DNA from: an uncultured Acetatifactor sp.
GTDB taxonomy: Bacteria; Bacillota; Clostridia; Lachnospirales; Lachnospiraceae
Assembly: GCA_944384205.1 (NCBI GenBank)
Contig: CALWSL010000002.1
Location: 124,001-188,000, forward strand
DNA length: 64,000 nucleotides
Reading direction: 5' to 3'
The translations under genes and the position numbers were made by a program. The notes beneath the pieces were generated by a model that did not search any database, was not told the DNA's origin, and was given only the letters and a program-made list of their open reading frames with translations. Of this stretch, positions 8,806 to 17,631 are shown piece after piece (the first letter of the stretch is position 1; every line of letters begins with the position of its first letter).

Positions 8806-9642
8806 TTATCCTTTTACCGCACCTGCCGCCACACCTTTGATAATGTGCTTCTGACAGGATAAGTAGAAGATGATAACCGGAATAACCGCCATGATTAACG
8901 CTGCCATAATCGCGCCCATGTCAACTCTTCCGTAACTTCCCTTCATGTATTGTACCACAATTGAGATTGTTTTGTACTTATTAATATCCAGCACCAGATA
9001 CGGAAGCAGGAAGTCGTTCCATATCCACATGGTTTCCAAAATACCTACGGAAATATAGGTAGGCTTCATAATCGGTCCCACAATGGTAAAAAAGGTTCTA
9101 AGCGGTGTACATCCGTCAATCATTGCCGCTTCCTCAATCTCCAACGGAATGGATTTTACAAAACCGCAGAACATAAATACCGCAAGTCCTGCACCAAAAC
9201 CCAGATAAATAATGATAATTCCCCAAGGTGTGTTCAGTCTCAAACGGTCAGCCACTAACGAGAGGGTAAACATAACCATCTGGAAGGGCACTACCATGGA
9301 AACTGCGCAAAGCGCATACATTGCGCTGGAAAAAGTGCTTTTCACACGGGTAATATACCATGCGCACATGGAGGTGCAGAGAAGAATTACCAATACAGAG
9401 CCGACTGTAATAAATACCGTCCAGCCAACCGCATCCAGGAAACCATATTGGTTAATCGCTGAGGCATAGTTGGAAAGTCCTGTCCATGTTTCCGCGCTGG
9501 GAAGCTTAAACGGCTCCAGATTGATATATACTTTATTCTTAAACGAGTTAATCAAAACGATGATAATCGGTGCAATATAAATAAGTCCAAGAATGGTGAA
9601 TACTATGGTTCCTACCCAACTGAGCGTTCTTTTCATTTTCAT
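8806..9642 (-). CDS. Carbohydrate ABC transporter permease, MalG type
   Basis: 278-residue inner-membrane permease with about six membrane segments. The cytoplasmic EAA loop is EIEEAAMIDGCTPLRTFF, which contacts the ATPase. Its start directly follows the stop of the MalF-type gene, and GGAGG lies inside the end of that gene, indicating translational coupling. A second in-frame ATG follows two codons later. No ATPase gene is in the operon; such importers usually share a distant MsmK-type ATPase. Confidence 0.93.
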   Translation of the reverse strand: MKMKRTLSWVGTIVFTILGLIYIAPIIIVLINSFKNKVYINLEPFKLPSAETWTGLSNYASAINQYGFLDAVGWTVFITVGSVLVILLCTSMCAWYITRVKSTFSSAMYALCAVSMVVPFQMVMFTLSLVADRLRLNTPWGIIIIYLGFGAGLAVFMFCGFVKSIPLEIEEAAMIDGCTPLRTFFTIVGPIMKPTYISVGILETMWIWNDFLLPYLVLDINKYKTISIVVQYMKGSYGRVDMGAIMAALIMAVIPVIIFYLSCQKHIIKGVAAGAVKG

Positions 9643-10485
9643 TTACTGCTGCACCTCCTTTGCCCGTGTCGCCTTAAGCTGCCACATACCAATTCCGACT
9701 ACAATAATAAAGAAAATAACTGCTTTCGCCTGTCCTACACCTTCCCATCCTACACGACCATAGAACGTGTTATAAATATTCAGCGCCATTAACTCTGACA
9801 ATTTGGAAGGCTCGCCTGCCGTCAGCGACAGGTTCTGGTCAAACAGTTTGAAGCCATTTGTAATAGACAGGAACACACAGATTGTAATAGATGGCATCAT
9901 CATAGGAAGTGTAACTTTAAACAAACGCTGTATGGGGTTTGCTCCATCAATCTGCGCCGCCTCTATAATATCGCCTGGAATCGCCTGCAAACCGGCGATA
10001 TAAATAATCATCATATAACCAATCTGCTGCCAGCTTACCAGAATAATCAAGCCCCAGAAACCATACCATTCATTCAATGCCAGCGCTGTATTATACTTTG
10101 CAAGCACACCGTTGATAATCAACTGCCAGATATAACCAAGTACAATACCGCCGATTAAGTTTGGCATAAAGAAAATGGTACGGAAAATATTGGTTCCCCG
10201 CATCTTCTGTGTCAGTGCCAGCGCCAAGAGGAATGCAAAAACATTAATCACTACCAGCGAAACTATTGCAAACAATGCCGTGAACCAGAATGAGTGCAAA
10301 AAGTCCGGGTCCTGAAATGCCTTAATGTAATTGGAAAATCCTACGAATTTAGCATCCGTTACCGTTGTAAATTCACAGAATGAGAGCCAAATTCCCAGAA
10401 TAAACGGCAGTATAAAGCCGATAATAAAAGCTGCCAATGTAGGGAATACAAAAATCGGCATATATTTCTTTATGGCTTTTTCCAT
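9643..10485 (-). CDS. Carbohydrate ABC transporter permease, MalF type
   Basis: 280-residue permease with about six membrane helices. The EAA loop is DIIEAAQIDGANPIQRLF near residue 185. It pairs with the MalG-type permease to form the channel of a CUT1-class sugar importer. At 280 residues it lacks the long periplasmic loop of E. coli MalF, as usual in Bacillota. A 101-nt gap holding a strong hairpin separates it from the binding-protein gene. Confidence 0.93.
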   Translation of the reverse strand: MEKAIKKYMPIFVFPTLAAFIIGFILPFILGIWLSFCEFTTVTDAKFVGFSNYIKAFQDPDFLHSFWFTALFAIVSLVVINVFAFLLALALTQKMRGTNIFRTIFFMPNLIGGIVLGYIWQLIINGVLAKYNTALALNEWYGFWGLIILVSWQQIGYMMIIYIAGLQAIPGDIIEAAQIDGANPIQRLFKVTLPMMMPSITICVFLSITNGFKLFDQNLSLTAGEPSKLSELMALNIYNTFYGRVGWEGVGQAKAVIFFIIVVGIGMWQLKATRAKEVQQ

Positions 10486-10527
10486 AAATATTTCTCCTCC
10501 TTTTTCTCATATGACTTTTAATTTGCA

Positions 10528-10562
10528 AAGACGGCGGGCGAGCAGTGCTCACCCACCGTCTT
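10528..10562 (-). promoter_or_regulatory. Strong intercistronic hairpin in sugar operon
   Basis: A 16-pair stem (two G-U pairs) with a 3-nt loop and outer arms AAGACGG/CCGTCTT. No U tract follows. It lies between the binding-protein and permease genes, where such hairpins often stabilise the upstream message or partly terminate, giving an excess of binding protein. Confidence 0.7.
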
Positions 10563-10586
10563 ATCATAAGCTGTCTCTGAGCTATC

Positions 10587-11882
10587 TTATTTAGCTGCCT
10601 CAGATGCCCATCCATCTACGAATGCGGTAACAACTGCGTTCCAGTTCTCATCTGTCTGATCTGCTGCATAAGTTGTCAGTGCGGAACCCACTCCATTCTT
10701 CCATTCCTCAGAAGGCATGGTAGGGAAGTTCCAGGATACGGATGTGTATCCGTTCGCTACATATTCGTTTGCCTGATTTACAAGTACGTTAGAAGACTCC
10801 AGATTGGATTTGAAAGGAATTACAAATCCCATTCCGTCTGCACCGGAGGGCATTGCACCTGTTGTACCGCACATAGCGTTTACACCAACCTCAGAGGTTA
10901 CACACCAGTTCATAAAATCAAGTGTTGCCTGGATATCCTTCTCAGATGCTTTGCCGTTTACGCACCAGTAGTTCTCAGTACCGGTACAAAGCCCCTGATT
11001 TTCTTCACCCTCTACTCCGATATAAATAGGAAGCATTCCGATATTCTCATCACCCAAGGAAGAAATATCTGCATATGCCCATGTACCATTCTGGTAGAAC
11101 ACTGCTTTACCTGTTACAAATTCTGCTACCGCATCGTCACCGGTCTTGGTGGAAAGCATTGTAGGTTCGCAGGTTGCATTGTTGATGTACAAATCCCAGA
11201 TTGCACGATAATTATCTAAGTAAGTACCTTTGATTGCATCTGTCGTTCCGATTCCGTCCGCTTTGTATTCATAGTAGATAGGAAGATTTGCCAGATGAGT
11301 TTTGAATCTCCAGTCAGAAGAACCATCCATACCTGCGGAAGTAAATGCGGAGAATCCCAATTCATCAGAACGGGCGGTAATATCTTCCGCTACTGCTTTC
11401 AGGTCTGCGAATGAGTTAATATCTTCTGCGCTGTACCCTGCCTGTGCAAGCAATGACTTATTGTAAATAAGACCATAAGTCTCAATCACATAAGAGATAC
11501 CTGCCATTTTTTCTCCATCCATCAGAGCGAATTCAGTGCTGGATAACTGTCCTGCTATATCTGAACCGGATAAGTCATAGCAGTAATCCTTCCAACCCTC
11601 CAGACCTACCGGTCCGTTCACCTGAAATAAAGTGGGTGCGTCCGTCTTAGCCATCTCAGATTTCAGGGTGGTCTCATACTGACCGGAAGCAGCCGTCATA
11701 ACCGTTACAGGAATCCCTGTTTCCTCCGTATAAATTTCAGCCAGCTCCTGCCACTGTGCATCCTGCTCAGGCTTAAAGTTTAAATAATAAACTTTACCGT
11801 TTTCGTTCTCGCTGCCGCAGCCTGTCAACAGAGACATCAAACAAACGCCGACAAGTCCGAATGCTAACAATTTCTTTTTCAT
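10587..11882 (-). CDS. Sugar-binding lipoprotein of ABC importer
   Basis: 431 residues. It has a lipoprotein signal peptide (MKKKLLAFGLVGVCLMSLLTGC, lipobox LTGC, about Cys22), so it is lipid-anchored outside the membrane. The mature part matches the SBP family 1 fold (VYYLNFKPEQDAQWQELA, VTVMTAASGQYETTL, AVFYQNGTWAYADI). With malQ and a LacI regulator in the operon, a maltodextrin is the likely ligand; another oligosaccharide is possible. It is the first gene of the operon with a strong ribosome site, and a 16-bp operator lies just upstream. Confidence 0.9.
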   Translation of the reverse strand: MKKKLLAFGLVGVCLMSLLTGCGSENENGKVYYLNFKPEQDAQWQELAEIYTEETGIPVTVMTAASGQYETTLKSEMAKTDAPTLFQVNGPVGLEGWKDYCYDLSGSDIAGQLSSTEFALMDGEKMAGISYVIETYGLIYNKSLLAQAGYSAEDINSFADLKAVAEDITARSDELGFSAFTSAGMDGSSDWRFKTHLANLPIYYEYKADGIGTTDAIKGTYLDNYRAIWDLYINNATCEPTMLSTKTGDDAVAEFVTGKAVFYQNGTWAYADISSLGDENIGMLPIYIGVEGEENQGLCTGTENYWCVNGKASEKDIQATLDFMNWCVTSEVGVNAMCGTTGAMPSGADGMGFVIPFKSNLESSNVLVNQANEYVANGYTSVSWNFPTMPSEEWKNGVGSALTTYAADQTDENWNAVVTAFVDGWASEAAK

Positions 11883-11908
11883 AGTAGTTACCTCCGTTTA
11901 CTTTTGTT

Positions 11909-11924
11909 TTGGAAACGTTTCCAA
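11909..11924. promoter_or_regulatory. 16-bp operator palindrome for LacI-family regulator
   Basis: TTGGAAACGTTTCCAA is a perfect palindrome centred on CG, as LacI-family operators are. It lies 27 bp before the start of the binding-protein gene, downstream of the candidate -10. It is close to, but does not fit, the catabolite-response consensus, so the local regulator is the more likely binder. Confidence 0.8.
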
Positions 11925-11937
11925 TTACTTTATAATC

Positions 11938-11968
11938 AATATATACACCATTTTTTTGTACTTTGCAA
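11938..11968 (-). promoter_or_regulatory. Candidate promoter of sugar operon
   Basis: Minus strand TTGCAA (11963-11968) serves as -35, with TATATA/TATATT 17-19 bp downstream as -10. The operator lies just after the predicted start, so bound repressor would block initiation or elongation. Confidence 0.5.
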
Positions 11969-12066
11969 CCCCAAAATATATTTTTGTACAATTTTTGAAA
12001 TTTTGAGTTTTCATTTTTGTGGTTTTTCCACAATTTATATCTACAGATACCAGAAATTTGTGGGCA

Positions 12067-12101
12067 AGCAAAAAGCCCGGGAACACGAAATTCCCAGGCT
12101 T
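12067..12101 (-). terminator. tpiA terminator
   Basis: Minus strand stem AAGCCTGGGAA/TTCCCGGGCTT (one G-U), 7-nt loop, then TTT. It lies 30 nt after the tpiA stop. Confidence 0.8.
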
Positions 12102-12130
12102 GGTTTTATCTTATGCCTTATGCGAAACTA

Positions 12131-12883
12131 TTATTTGTTGTAGCAAACAATCTGACCGAAGTCTGCCTTCAGGGAGGCGCCGCCTACCAGACCGCCGTCA
12201 ATGTCTGCCTGTGCAAACAGTTCCGGTGCGCTGGACGCAGATACAGAGCCGCCGTACTGGATACGGATAGCCGCTGCAGTAGCATCATCATAAATCTCAG
12301 CAATACACTCACGGATTGCTTTACAAACTTCCTGAGCCTGCTCAGTAGTTGCCACTTTACCGGTTCCGATAGCCCAGATAGGCTCGTAAGCAATAACAGC
12401 TTCTGCTGCCTGCTGTGCCGTTACATTCAGGAACGCAATCTTAATCTGCTGACGGATAAAGTCAATGGTTACGCCCTGCTCTCTCTGGGTAAGGGATTCA
12501 CCGCAGCAGATAATCGGAGTAATGCCGTGCTCAAATGCCTTTAATACTTTCTTATTAACGGTTTCGTCCGTCTCCGCGAAGTATTCTCTTCTCTCGGAAT
12601 GACCGATAATCACATATTTCACGCCCGCGTCCGTAAGCATTTCAGGAGAAATTTCACCGGTGTAAGCTCCCTTCTCCTCAAAATACATATTTTCTGCACC
12701 GATGTTAATATTGGTTCCCTTTGCAGCCTCCATAGCAGGAATAATATCAATTGCAGGCACGCAGAATACTACATCCACATCTTCATTCCCTACAAGGGGC
12801 TTTAAGGTATTCACAAGCTCTACTGCCTGACTGGGGGTCATATTCATTTTCCAGTTGCCGGCAATAATTTTTTTTCTTGCCAT
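12131..12883 (-). CDS. tpiA: Triose-phosphate isomerase
   Basis: 250 residues, full length. It interconverts dihydroxyacetone phosphate and glyceraldehyde 3-phosphate. NWKMN holds the catalytic Lys, IGHSERR the His, and [11 protein letters not shown] the Glu and flexible loop. A QYGGSV phosphate-binding segment lies near the C-terminus. It follows gap and pgk in a glycolytic cluster. The bases before the start (AGGAAACTAAAATGGC) are identical to those before gap. Confidence 0.98.
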   Translation of the reverse strand: MARKKIIAGNWKMNMTPSQAVELVNTLKPLVGNEDVDVVFCVPAIDIIPAMEAAKGTNINIGAENMYFEEKGAYTGEISPEMLTDAGVKYVIIGHSERREYFAETDETVNKKVLKAFEHGITPIICCGESLTQREQGVTIDFIRQQIKIAFLNVTAQQAAEAVIAYEPIWAIGTGKVATTEQAQEVCKAIRECIAEIYDDATAAAIRIQYGGSVSASSAPELFAQADIDGGLVGGASLKADFGQIVCYNK

Positions 12884-12939
12884 TTTAGTTTCCTCTTTTC
12901 TTACTTTTTATTTATTATGTTTCATACGCAAACACATCC

Positions 12940-13066
12940 ATAAGCAGACACCCAGTAAAAGCTTCGCTTTTACTGCGGTGCGTTGCACCTTCATAAAATT
13001 CCATCCTCTGACATGCTCATGCAAGCATGGCATGTCAGAGTCTGGAATTTCACTCAGTCTGCTTAT
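12940..13066. repeat. Branched inverted-repeat element between pgk and tpiA
   Basis: 127 bp of nested perfect inverted repeats. The outer arms ATAAGCAGAC (12940-12949) and GTCTGCTTAT (13057-13066) close the element. Inside are CAGTAAAAGC/GCTTTTACTG (12953-12975), GGTGC/GCACC (12977-12989), AAATTCCA/TGGAATTT (12996-13003 with 13043-13050), and CTCTGACATGC/GCATGTCAGAG (13006-13040) capped by CATGC-AA-GCATG. It would fold as a closed multi-branch RNA. It begins 4 nt after the pgk stop. It is either an mRNA processing or stability element or a MITE/REP-like repeat; no clear target duplication was seen. Confidence 0.75.
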
Positions 13067-13070
13067 CGCA

Positions 13071-14294
13071 TCATTTGTCGTCTGCTGCTGCAACACCGGG
13101 AAGCTCCTTGCCCTCAAGGAATTCAAGGGAAGCGCCACCGCCGGTAGAAATGTGGCTCATCTTATCGCCAAAGCCTAACTGGTTCACTGCTGCTGCGGAG
13201 TCACCGCCGCCGATAATGGTAGTAGCATCTGTCTCAGCCAGTGCTTTTGCCACAGCAATGGTACCTGCAGCCAGAGTAGGGTTCTCGAATACACCCATGG
13301 GACCGTTCCACACAACGGTCTTTGCGCTTTTAACCGCTTCTGCATACATAGCCGCTGTCTTAGGTCCGATATCACAGCCCTCTCTGTCAGCAGGCATGTC
13401 AGTTACATCATAAACCTCTACCTCAACAGGCGCATCAATAGGGTTCGGGAAATCAGCAATGGTTACAGAGTCAACAGGAAGCAATAACTTCTTGCCAAGC
13501 TTCTCAGCTTTCGCCATCATTTCCTTACAATAATCAATCTTCTCGTTATCAACCAGAGATTTACCGATTTCATAGCCCTGAGCCTTTAAGAAAGTGTAAG
13601 CCATACCGCCGCCGATAATCAGGGTATCGCACTTCTCAAGCAGATTGGAAATAACATTCAATTTATCGGCAACCTTCGCACCGCCGAGAATTGCAACAAA
13701 AGGTCTTACAGGATTCTCCACTGCATTGCCAAGGAAATTAATTTCCTTCTGCATTAAGTAGCCCACTACGTTCTCGCCGCCCTTTGCGGAGATGAATTTG
13801 GTAACGCCCGCAACAGAGGCATGAGCTCTGTGGGAAGAACCAAAAGCATCGCATACATAGATATCAGCCAGATCAGCTAACTCTTTGCTGAACGCTTCGC
13901 CGTTCTTGGTCTCTTCCGCACCGCGGAAACGGGTATTCTGAAGCAGAACAACATCGCCTTCCTTCATAGCTTCTACAGCCTTGGTAGCCGCTTCACCGGT
14001 TACGTTGTAATCTGCAACAAAGGTAACCTCTTTGCCAAGCTTCTCGGAAAGTCTCTTTGCAACAGGTGCAAGGGATTCTCCCTCGTTGGGACCATTCTTA
14101 ACCTTTCCTAAATGGGAGCAAAGAATAACCTTGCCACCGTCGTTTAACAATTTCTGAATGGTAGGCAGAGCTGCTACAATACGGGTATCGTCCGTAATTT
14201 CACCATTTTTCAAAGGTACATTAAAATCACATCTTACCAAGACTCTCTTGCCTTTTGCGTTGATATCATCAACAGATTTCTTATTTAAGCCCAT
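13071..14294 (-). CDS. pgk: Phosphoglycerate kinase
   Basis: 407 residues. It makes ATP from 1,3-bisphosphoglycerate and ADP. Diagnostic segments are [12 protein letters not shown] (19-30), [10 protein letters not shown], the nucleotide-binding [20 protein letters not shown] and the C-terminal GGGDSAAAV. It lies between gap and tpiA on the same strand. A strong terminator separates it from gap, and the branched element directly follows its stop codon. Confidence 0.98.
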   Translation of the reverse strand: MGLNKKSVDDINAKGKRVLVRCDFNVPLKNGEITDDTRIVAALPTIQKLLNDGGKVILCSHLGKVKNGPNEGESLAPVAKRLSEKLGKEVTFVADYNVTGEAATKAVEAMKEGDVVLLQNTRFRGAEETKNGEAFSKELADLADIYVCDAFGSSHRAHASVAGVTKFISAKGGENVVGYLMQKEINFLGNAVENPVRPFVAILGGAKVADKLNVISNLLEKCDTLIIGGGMAYTFLKAQGYEIGKSLVDNEKIDYCKEMMAKAEKLGKKLLLPVDSVTIADFPNPIDAPVEVEVYDVTDMPADREGCDIGPKTAAMYAEAVKSAKTVVWNGPMGVFENPTLAAGTIAVAKALAETDATTIIGGGDSAAAVNQLGFGDKMSHISTGGGASLEFLEGKELPGVAAADDK

Positions 14295-14342
14295 CTTTCT
14301 AATCTCCTTTATTTTATATTTTGTTGTTTCGTCTGTAAACGA

Positions 14343-14371
14343 AAAGGTCCGGTCCTAAAGACCGGACCTTT
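14343..14371 (-). terminator. gap terminator / intercistronic hairpin
   Basis: Perfect 12-pair stem AAAGGTCCGGTC/GACCGGACCTTT with a 5-nt loop, between gap and pgk. Only a short T run (TTTT) follows on the minus strand, so partial read-through into pgk is likely. Confidence 0.8.
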
Positions 14372-14405
14372 ATAGGTCTTTTTACAGCAGTCGGCTCAAA
14401 AATCC

Positions 14406-15419
14406 TTAAGCTAACTCGCTGAAGTATTTGATGGTACGAACCATCTGAGAAGTATAGCTGTTCTCATTATCATACCAGGATACAACCTGTACCTGGGTAT
14501 TTCCATCTTCCATAGGAGCAACCATGGTCTGAGTTGCATCGAAGATAGATCCGAAGGTGCTTCCGATGATATCGGAAGAAACGATCTCGTCCTCGTTGTA
14601 ACCGAAGGACTCGGTAGCTGCTGCCTTCATAGCTGCATTGATTTCATCCTTGGTAACTGCGCCCTTAACAACTGCTACCAGAATAGTGGTAGAGCCTGTA
14701 GGGGTAGGTACACGCTGAGCAGAACCGATTAATTTGCCGTTCAGTTCAGGGATAACAAGACCGATTGCTTTTGCAGCGCCGGTAGAGTTAGGAACGATAT
14801 TGCAAGCGCCTGCACGGCTTCTTCTCAAATCGCCTTTTCTCTGAGGTCCGTCAAGAATCATCTGATCTCCGGTGTAAGCATGAACAGTGGTCATGATACC
14901 GCTCATGATAGGTCTGCAGTCATTTAATGCCTTAGCCATAGGAGCCAGGCAGTTGGTTGTACAGGAAGCTGCGGAGATAACGGTATCTTCAGGCTTTAAG
15001 GTTGTATGGTTAACATTGTATACAATGGTAGGAAGGTCATTACCTGCAGGAGCAGAAATAACAACTTTACGAGCACCAGCAGTGATATGTGCAGATGCCT
15101 TCTCTTTGGAGGTGTAGAAACCGGTACACTCTAAAACTACGTCAACCTTTAATTCACCCCAGGGAAGTTTGCTTGCATCAGCCTCTTTGTAGATAGTGAT
15201 GGTCTTGCCGTTAACGGTAATGCTGTCCTCACCAGCCTCTACAGTGCTTGCGTATTTGTATACGCCCTGAGAAGAATCATATTTTAACAAGTGTGCCAGC
15301 ATCTTAGGGCTTGTTAAATCGTTGATTGCTACAACTTCATATCCTTCTGCATCAAACATCTGTCTGAATGCCAGACGACCAATACGGCCAAAACCATTAA
15401 TTGCTACTCTTACTGCCAT
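14406..15419 (-). CDS. gap: Glyceraldehyde-3-phosphate dehydrogenase, type I
   Basis: 337 residues. It is the NAD-dependent glycolytic enzyme that oxidises glyceraldehyde 3-phosphate with phosphate. The Rossmann start is [14 protein letters not shown], the catalytic Cys lies in [12 protein letters not shown] and the phosphate-site loop in [14 protein letters not shown]. The C-terminal WYDNENSY segment is present. AGGAGG precedes the ATG. It is the first gene of gap-pgk-tpiA. Confidence 0.98.
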   Translation of the reverse strand: MAVRVAINGFGRIGRLAFRQMFDAEGYEVVAINDLTSPKMLAHLLKYDSSQGVYKYASTVEAGEDSITVNGKTITIYKEADASKLPWGELKVDVVLECTGFYTSKEKASAHITAGARKVVISAPAGNDLPTIVYNVNHTTLKPEDTVISAASCTTNCLAPMAKALNDCRPIMSGIMTTVHAYTGDQMILDGPQRKGDLRRSRAGACNIVPNSTGAAKAIGLVIPELNGKLIGSAQRVPTPTGSTTILVAVVKGAVTKDEINAAMKAAATESFGYNEDEIVSSDIIGSTFGSIFDATQTMVAPMEDGNTQVQVVSWYDNENSYTSQMVRTIKYFSELA

Positions 15420-15523
15420 TTTAGTTTCCTCCTAAAATAATATAATTTTATATCTTTTGACTTTACACGGAGCTACCATTTGAAAAACGCATGTCCGATT
15501 GTCAAAATTTTATCAGCACTGTT

Positions 15524-15552
15524 ATTTTACCTAATTCTATTTGATAATTCAA
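15524..15552 (-). promoter_or_regulatory. Candidate gap promoter
   Basis: Minus strand TTGAAT (15547-15552), 17-bp spacer, TAAAAT (15524-15529). This would give a leader of roughly 100 nt before the gap start. No known riboswitch was recognised in it. Confidence 0.45.
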
Positions 15553-15632
15553 GATGTAAATCAAAAATAATTGCCATTTCTATACAAATTTTACTTTTTG
15601 TTAATTTTTTATATGGCTTTTACCGTTTTTTC

Positions 15633-15641
15633 TGGTATACT
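15633..15641 (+). promoter_or_regulatory. Extended -10 promoter of the PHP phosphatase gene
   Basis: TGGTATACT, an extended -10 (TGn plus TATACT), 36 bp before the chosen start. No good -35 is at 17 bp, as is common for extended -10 promoters. Confidence 0.5.
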
Positions 15642-15677
15642 TTTGTTAGAAAAAATGCAACAGGAAAGGAAAAATTT

Positions 15678-16496
15678 ATGCCTATTACAGCAGACTGTCA
15701 TTTACATACGTCTCACTCAGCGGATTCCGACACTCCCATGGAGCAAATGATACTGCAGGGCATTGCGCAGGGGCTGGACACCATGTGTTTTACCGAGCAC
15801 AATGATTTTGCATATCCCGACTCTCCCGACCTGCCGGGAACTGCTTTTGTGTTAAACACGGACTCCTATCTTTACGATATTATCCAATATAAAGAAAAAT
15901 ATGCAGGCAAAATCAAACTTCTTTTCGGTGTGGAGCTGGGTCTGCGGCCGGAGGTTATGCGTCAGAATGCCGTTTATGCCAAATCCTTTGATTTTGATTT
16001 TATTATAGGTTCCACCCATATCTGCCATGGAAAGGACCCCTACTATCCTTCTTTTTTTGAGGGGATTACCGATGAGGAGGGCTATCGGGAATATTTTGAA
16101 GCCGTTTATGAAAATATCAAAAAATTCTCCAATTTTGACGTCTGCGGTCACTTGGACTATGTGGTCAGATACGGTGCAAATATGGACCGTGACTACACCT
16201 ATGCCAAATACCGCGATATTCTGGACAAGATTCTTAAGCTTCTGCTTGACAATGGCAAGGGACTGGAAGTCAATACCGGTGGGCTTAAAAAAGGCTTGCG
16301 GGATTTGCACCCCTGCATGGAGGTGTTGAAACGCTATAGAGAGCTTGGCGGCGAAATCATCACCATCGGCTCGGATTCCCACGATGCAGACCATATCGCC
16401 GAATATTTTGACCGGGCTGGGAACGTGTTGAAAGAATGCGGATTTCGGTATTATACGGTGTTTGAAAAGAGAGTTGCGGAGTTTAGGAGATTGTAG
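15678..16496 (+). CDS. hisK: PHP-family histidinol-phosphatase
   Basis: 272 residues from the ATG at 15678, which follows AGGAAAGGA. The frame is open upstream to 15480, but that part is non-coding-like and overlaps the promoter. The start ITADCHLHTSHSADSD has the PHP metal motif HxH. Later metal-site segments are CFTEHND, GVELGLR, FIIGSTHICHG, CGHLDYVVRYG and GSDSHDADHI. HisK/HisJ enzymes dephosphorylate histidinol phosphate. No other histidine genes are nearby, so another PHP phosphoesterase role is possible. Confidence 0.85.
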   Translation: MPITADCHLHTSHSADSDTPMEQMILQGIAQGLDTMCFTEHNDFAYPDSPDLPGTAFVLNTDSYLYDIIQYKEKYAGKIKLLFGVELGLRPEVMRQNAVYAKSFDFDFIIGSTHICHGKDPYYPSFFEGITDEEGYREYFEAVYENIKKFSNFDVCGHLDYVVRYGANMDRDYTYAKYRDILDKILKLLLDNGKGLEVNTGGLKKGLRDLHPCMEVLKRYRELGGEIITIGSDSHDADHIAEYFDRAGNVLKECGFRYYTVFEKRVAEFRRL

Positions 16497-16510
16497 AATG
16501 CCAGCTATCC

Positions 16511-16550
16511 AAGACCGCAGTCCGATTTTACAGGCGGACTGCGGTTTTCT
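16511..16550. terminator. Terminator after the PHP gene
   Basis: Perfect 10-pair stem CCGCAGTCCG/CGGACTGCGG with a 10-nt loop and a TTTTCT tail. It lies between convergent genes. Confidence 0.85.
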
Positions 16551-16560
16551 CTGTTTTTTG

Positions 16561-17631
16561 TTATAACCCTTTCTGATACCTTCTCATTGCCATTACCAAC
16601 ACTGTCCCGCTATAAATCCCGACACAGATCAACGGAAATATGAATGAAAATTCAACCTTTCCCAACAATATAAGCATACGTCCCCCACACAAAAGTCCAA
16701 TATGGGTAAATAACAGACTAGCGCCTGCCTGCCTTGTAAACAGCAATGGTATCGTTACTATACAAATTCCAAGAAAAAGAAGATTTACTCTGTTTCTAAT
16801 CCACACAGATAATCCAAAAAGCATTATTACAAAAAGCAATGTTGCACACAATCTCACACTTAAACTGAGCAGATAGCCTTGTTGCAATGACAATTCCAGC
16901 ATATCGCATTCTGCAAATAAGCTGATAGAATAGAGAGGGGCTTTAGCATCATTACACCATCCTCGCAATAGAAACACTGCTGCTTCACTTACTCCGCCCA
17001 CCAACAAAACTGCAAAACATATTGTCAGCAATGCCGATAATTTCGTTCCAAACAATCTGCGCCTTCCATTCCTCGCCGCCAGTAGTATAGGAAGCGTTCC
17101 ATTTGTCATCTCGGTGCAAAAGCTCTGGACTGCCAGCACGAGAATTCCAAACAGCAGGAAAATATCCGGAAACATTTGCAGCGTAAAAATTGTCTGCCAC
17201 CCATATTCATAGATATAATGTGCGGGAGAAACATCTGCTCTTTGCGCTTCAAACTGTATCTCCTTTTCCTGAAAAATTTGCACTGCATTCTGATGCAGAT
17301 ATGCCCAGTCCAGCTTTTCCGCAAATTGTTGCCATTCCTCTTCCGATAAATCACCTTGCTGATATTCTTTTTTCATCTCTTCACTTGCATTAATAATTGC
17401 GATGCAAGTTTCATATTCCTCCTTGATCAATGCAGATTTTTCAGGTGTATTTTCGCCATATAGCTGCTCTAAATATTTATCGTATTGCTTTTGTGTCAAA
17501 CGAATCCTTTCATCCTTTAATTCCGGAAAAACCGAAAGAAATACCAGCTTGCACAGCAAGCAGCCGCATAATATCCATATTCCGCCCTGTGTAAAAAGTA
17601 TTTTTTTTAATTCATATTTCCACAAAATCAT
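16561..17631 (-). CDS. ABC-2-like membrane permease (second of pair)
   Basis: About 356 residues from the ATG at 17631, which overlaps the previous stop as ATGA, so the two are translationally coupled. It begins MILWKYELKKILFTQ, a short cytoplasmic helix as in ABC-2-type permeases. One membrane segment follows, then a charged extracytoplasmic region of about 130 residues, then about five membrane helices. With the neighbouring permease and ATPase it probably forms an exporter. No specific family was recognised. Confidence 0.75.
   Translation of the reverse strand: MILWKYELKKILFTQGGIWILCGCLLCKLVFLSVFPELKDERIRLTQKQYDKYLEQLYGENTPEKSALIKEEYETCIAIINASEEMKKEYQQGDLSEEEWQQFAEKLDWAYLHQNAVQIFQEKEIQFEAQRADVSPAHYIYEYGWQTIFTLQMFPDIFLLFGILVLAVQSFCTEMTNGTLPILLAARNGRRRLFGTKLSALLTICFAVLLVGGVSEAAVFLLRGWCNDAKAPLYSISLFAECDMLELSLQQGYLLSLSVRLCATLLFVIMLFGLSVWIRNRVNLLFLGICIVTIPLLFTRQAGASLLFTHIGLLCGGRMLILLGKVEFSFIFPLICVGIYSGTVLVMAMRRYQKGL

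Noticed and set aside
11909..11924. CcpA catabolite-response site
   Set aside because: The palindrome differs from the cre consensus at both W positions, and a local LacI-type regulator is a better fit.
12940..13066. Classic MITE with target-site duplication
   Set aside because: Terminal inverted repeats are clear, but flanks (ACATCC and CGCATC) give no convincing duplication.
12884..15425. Identical bases AGGAAACTAAAATGGC before gap and tpiA as a shared regulatory element
   Set aside because: Mostly ribosome site plus start context; too short to claim more than similar initiation regions.
15480..15677. N-terminal extension of the PHP phosphatase
   Set aside because: The open frame continues upstream but spans the promoter, and the PHP domain starts at the ATG with a good ribosome site.
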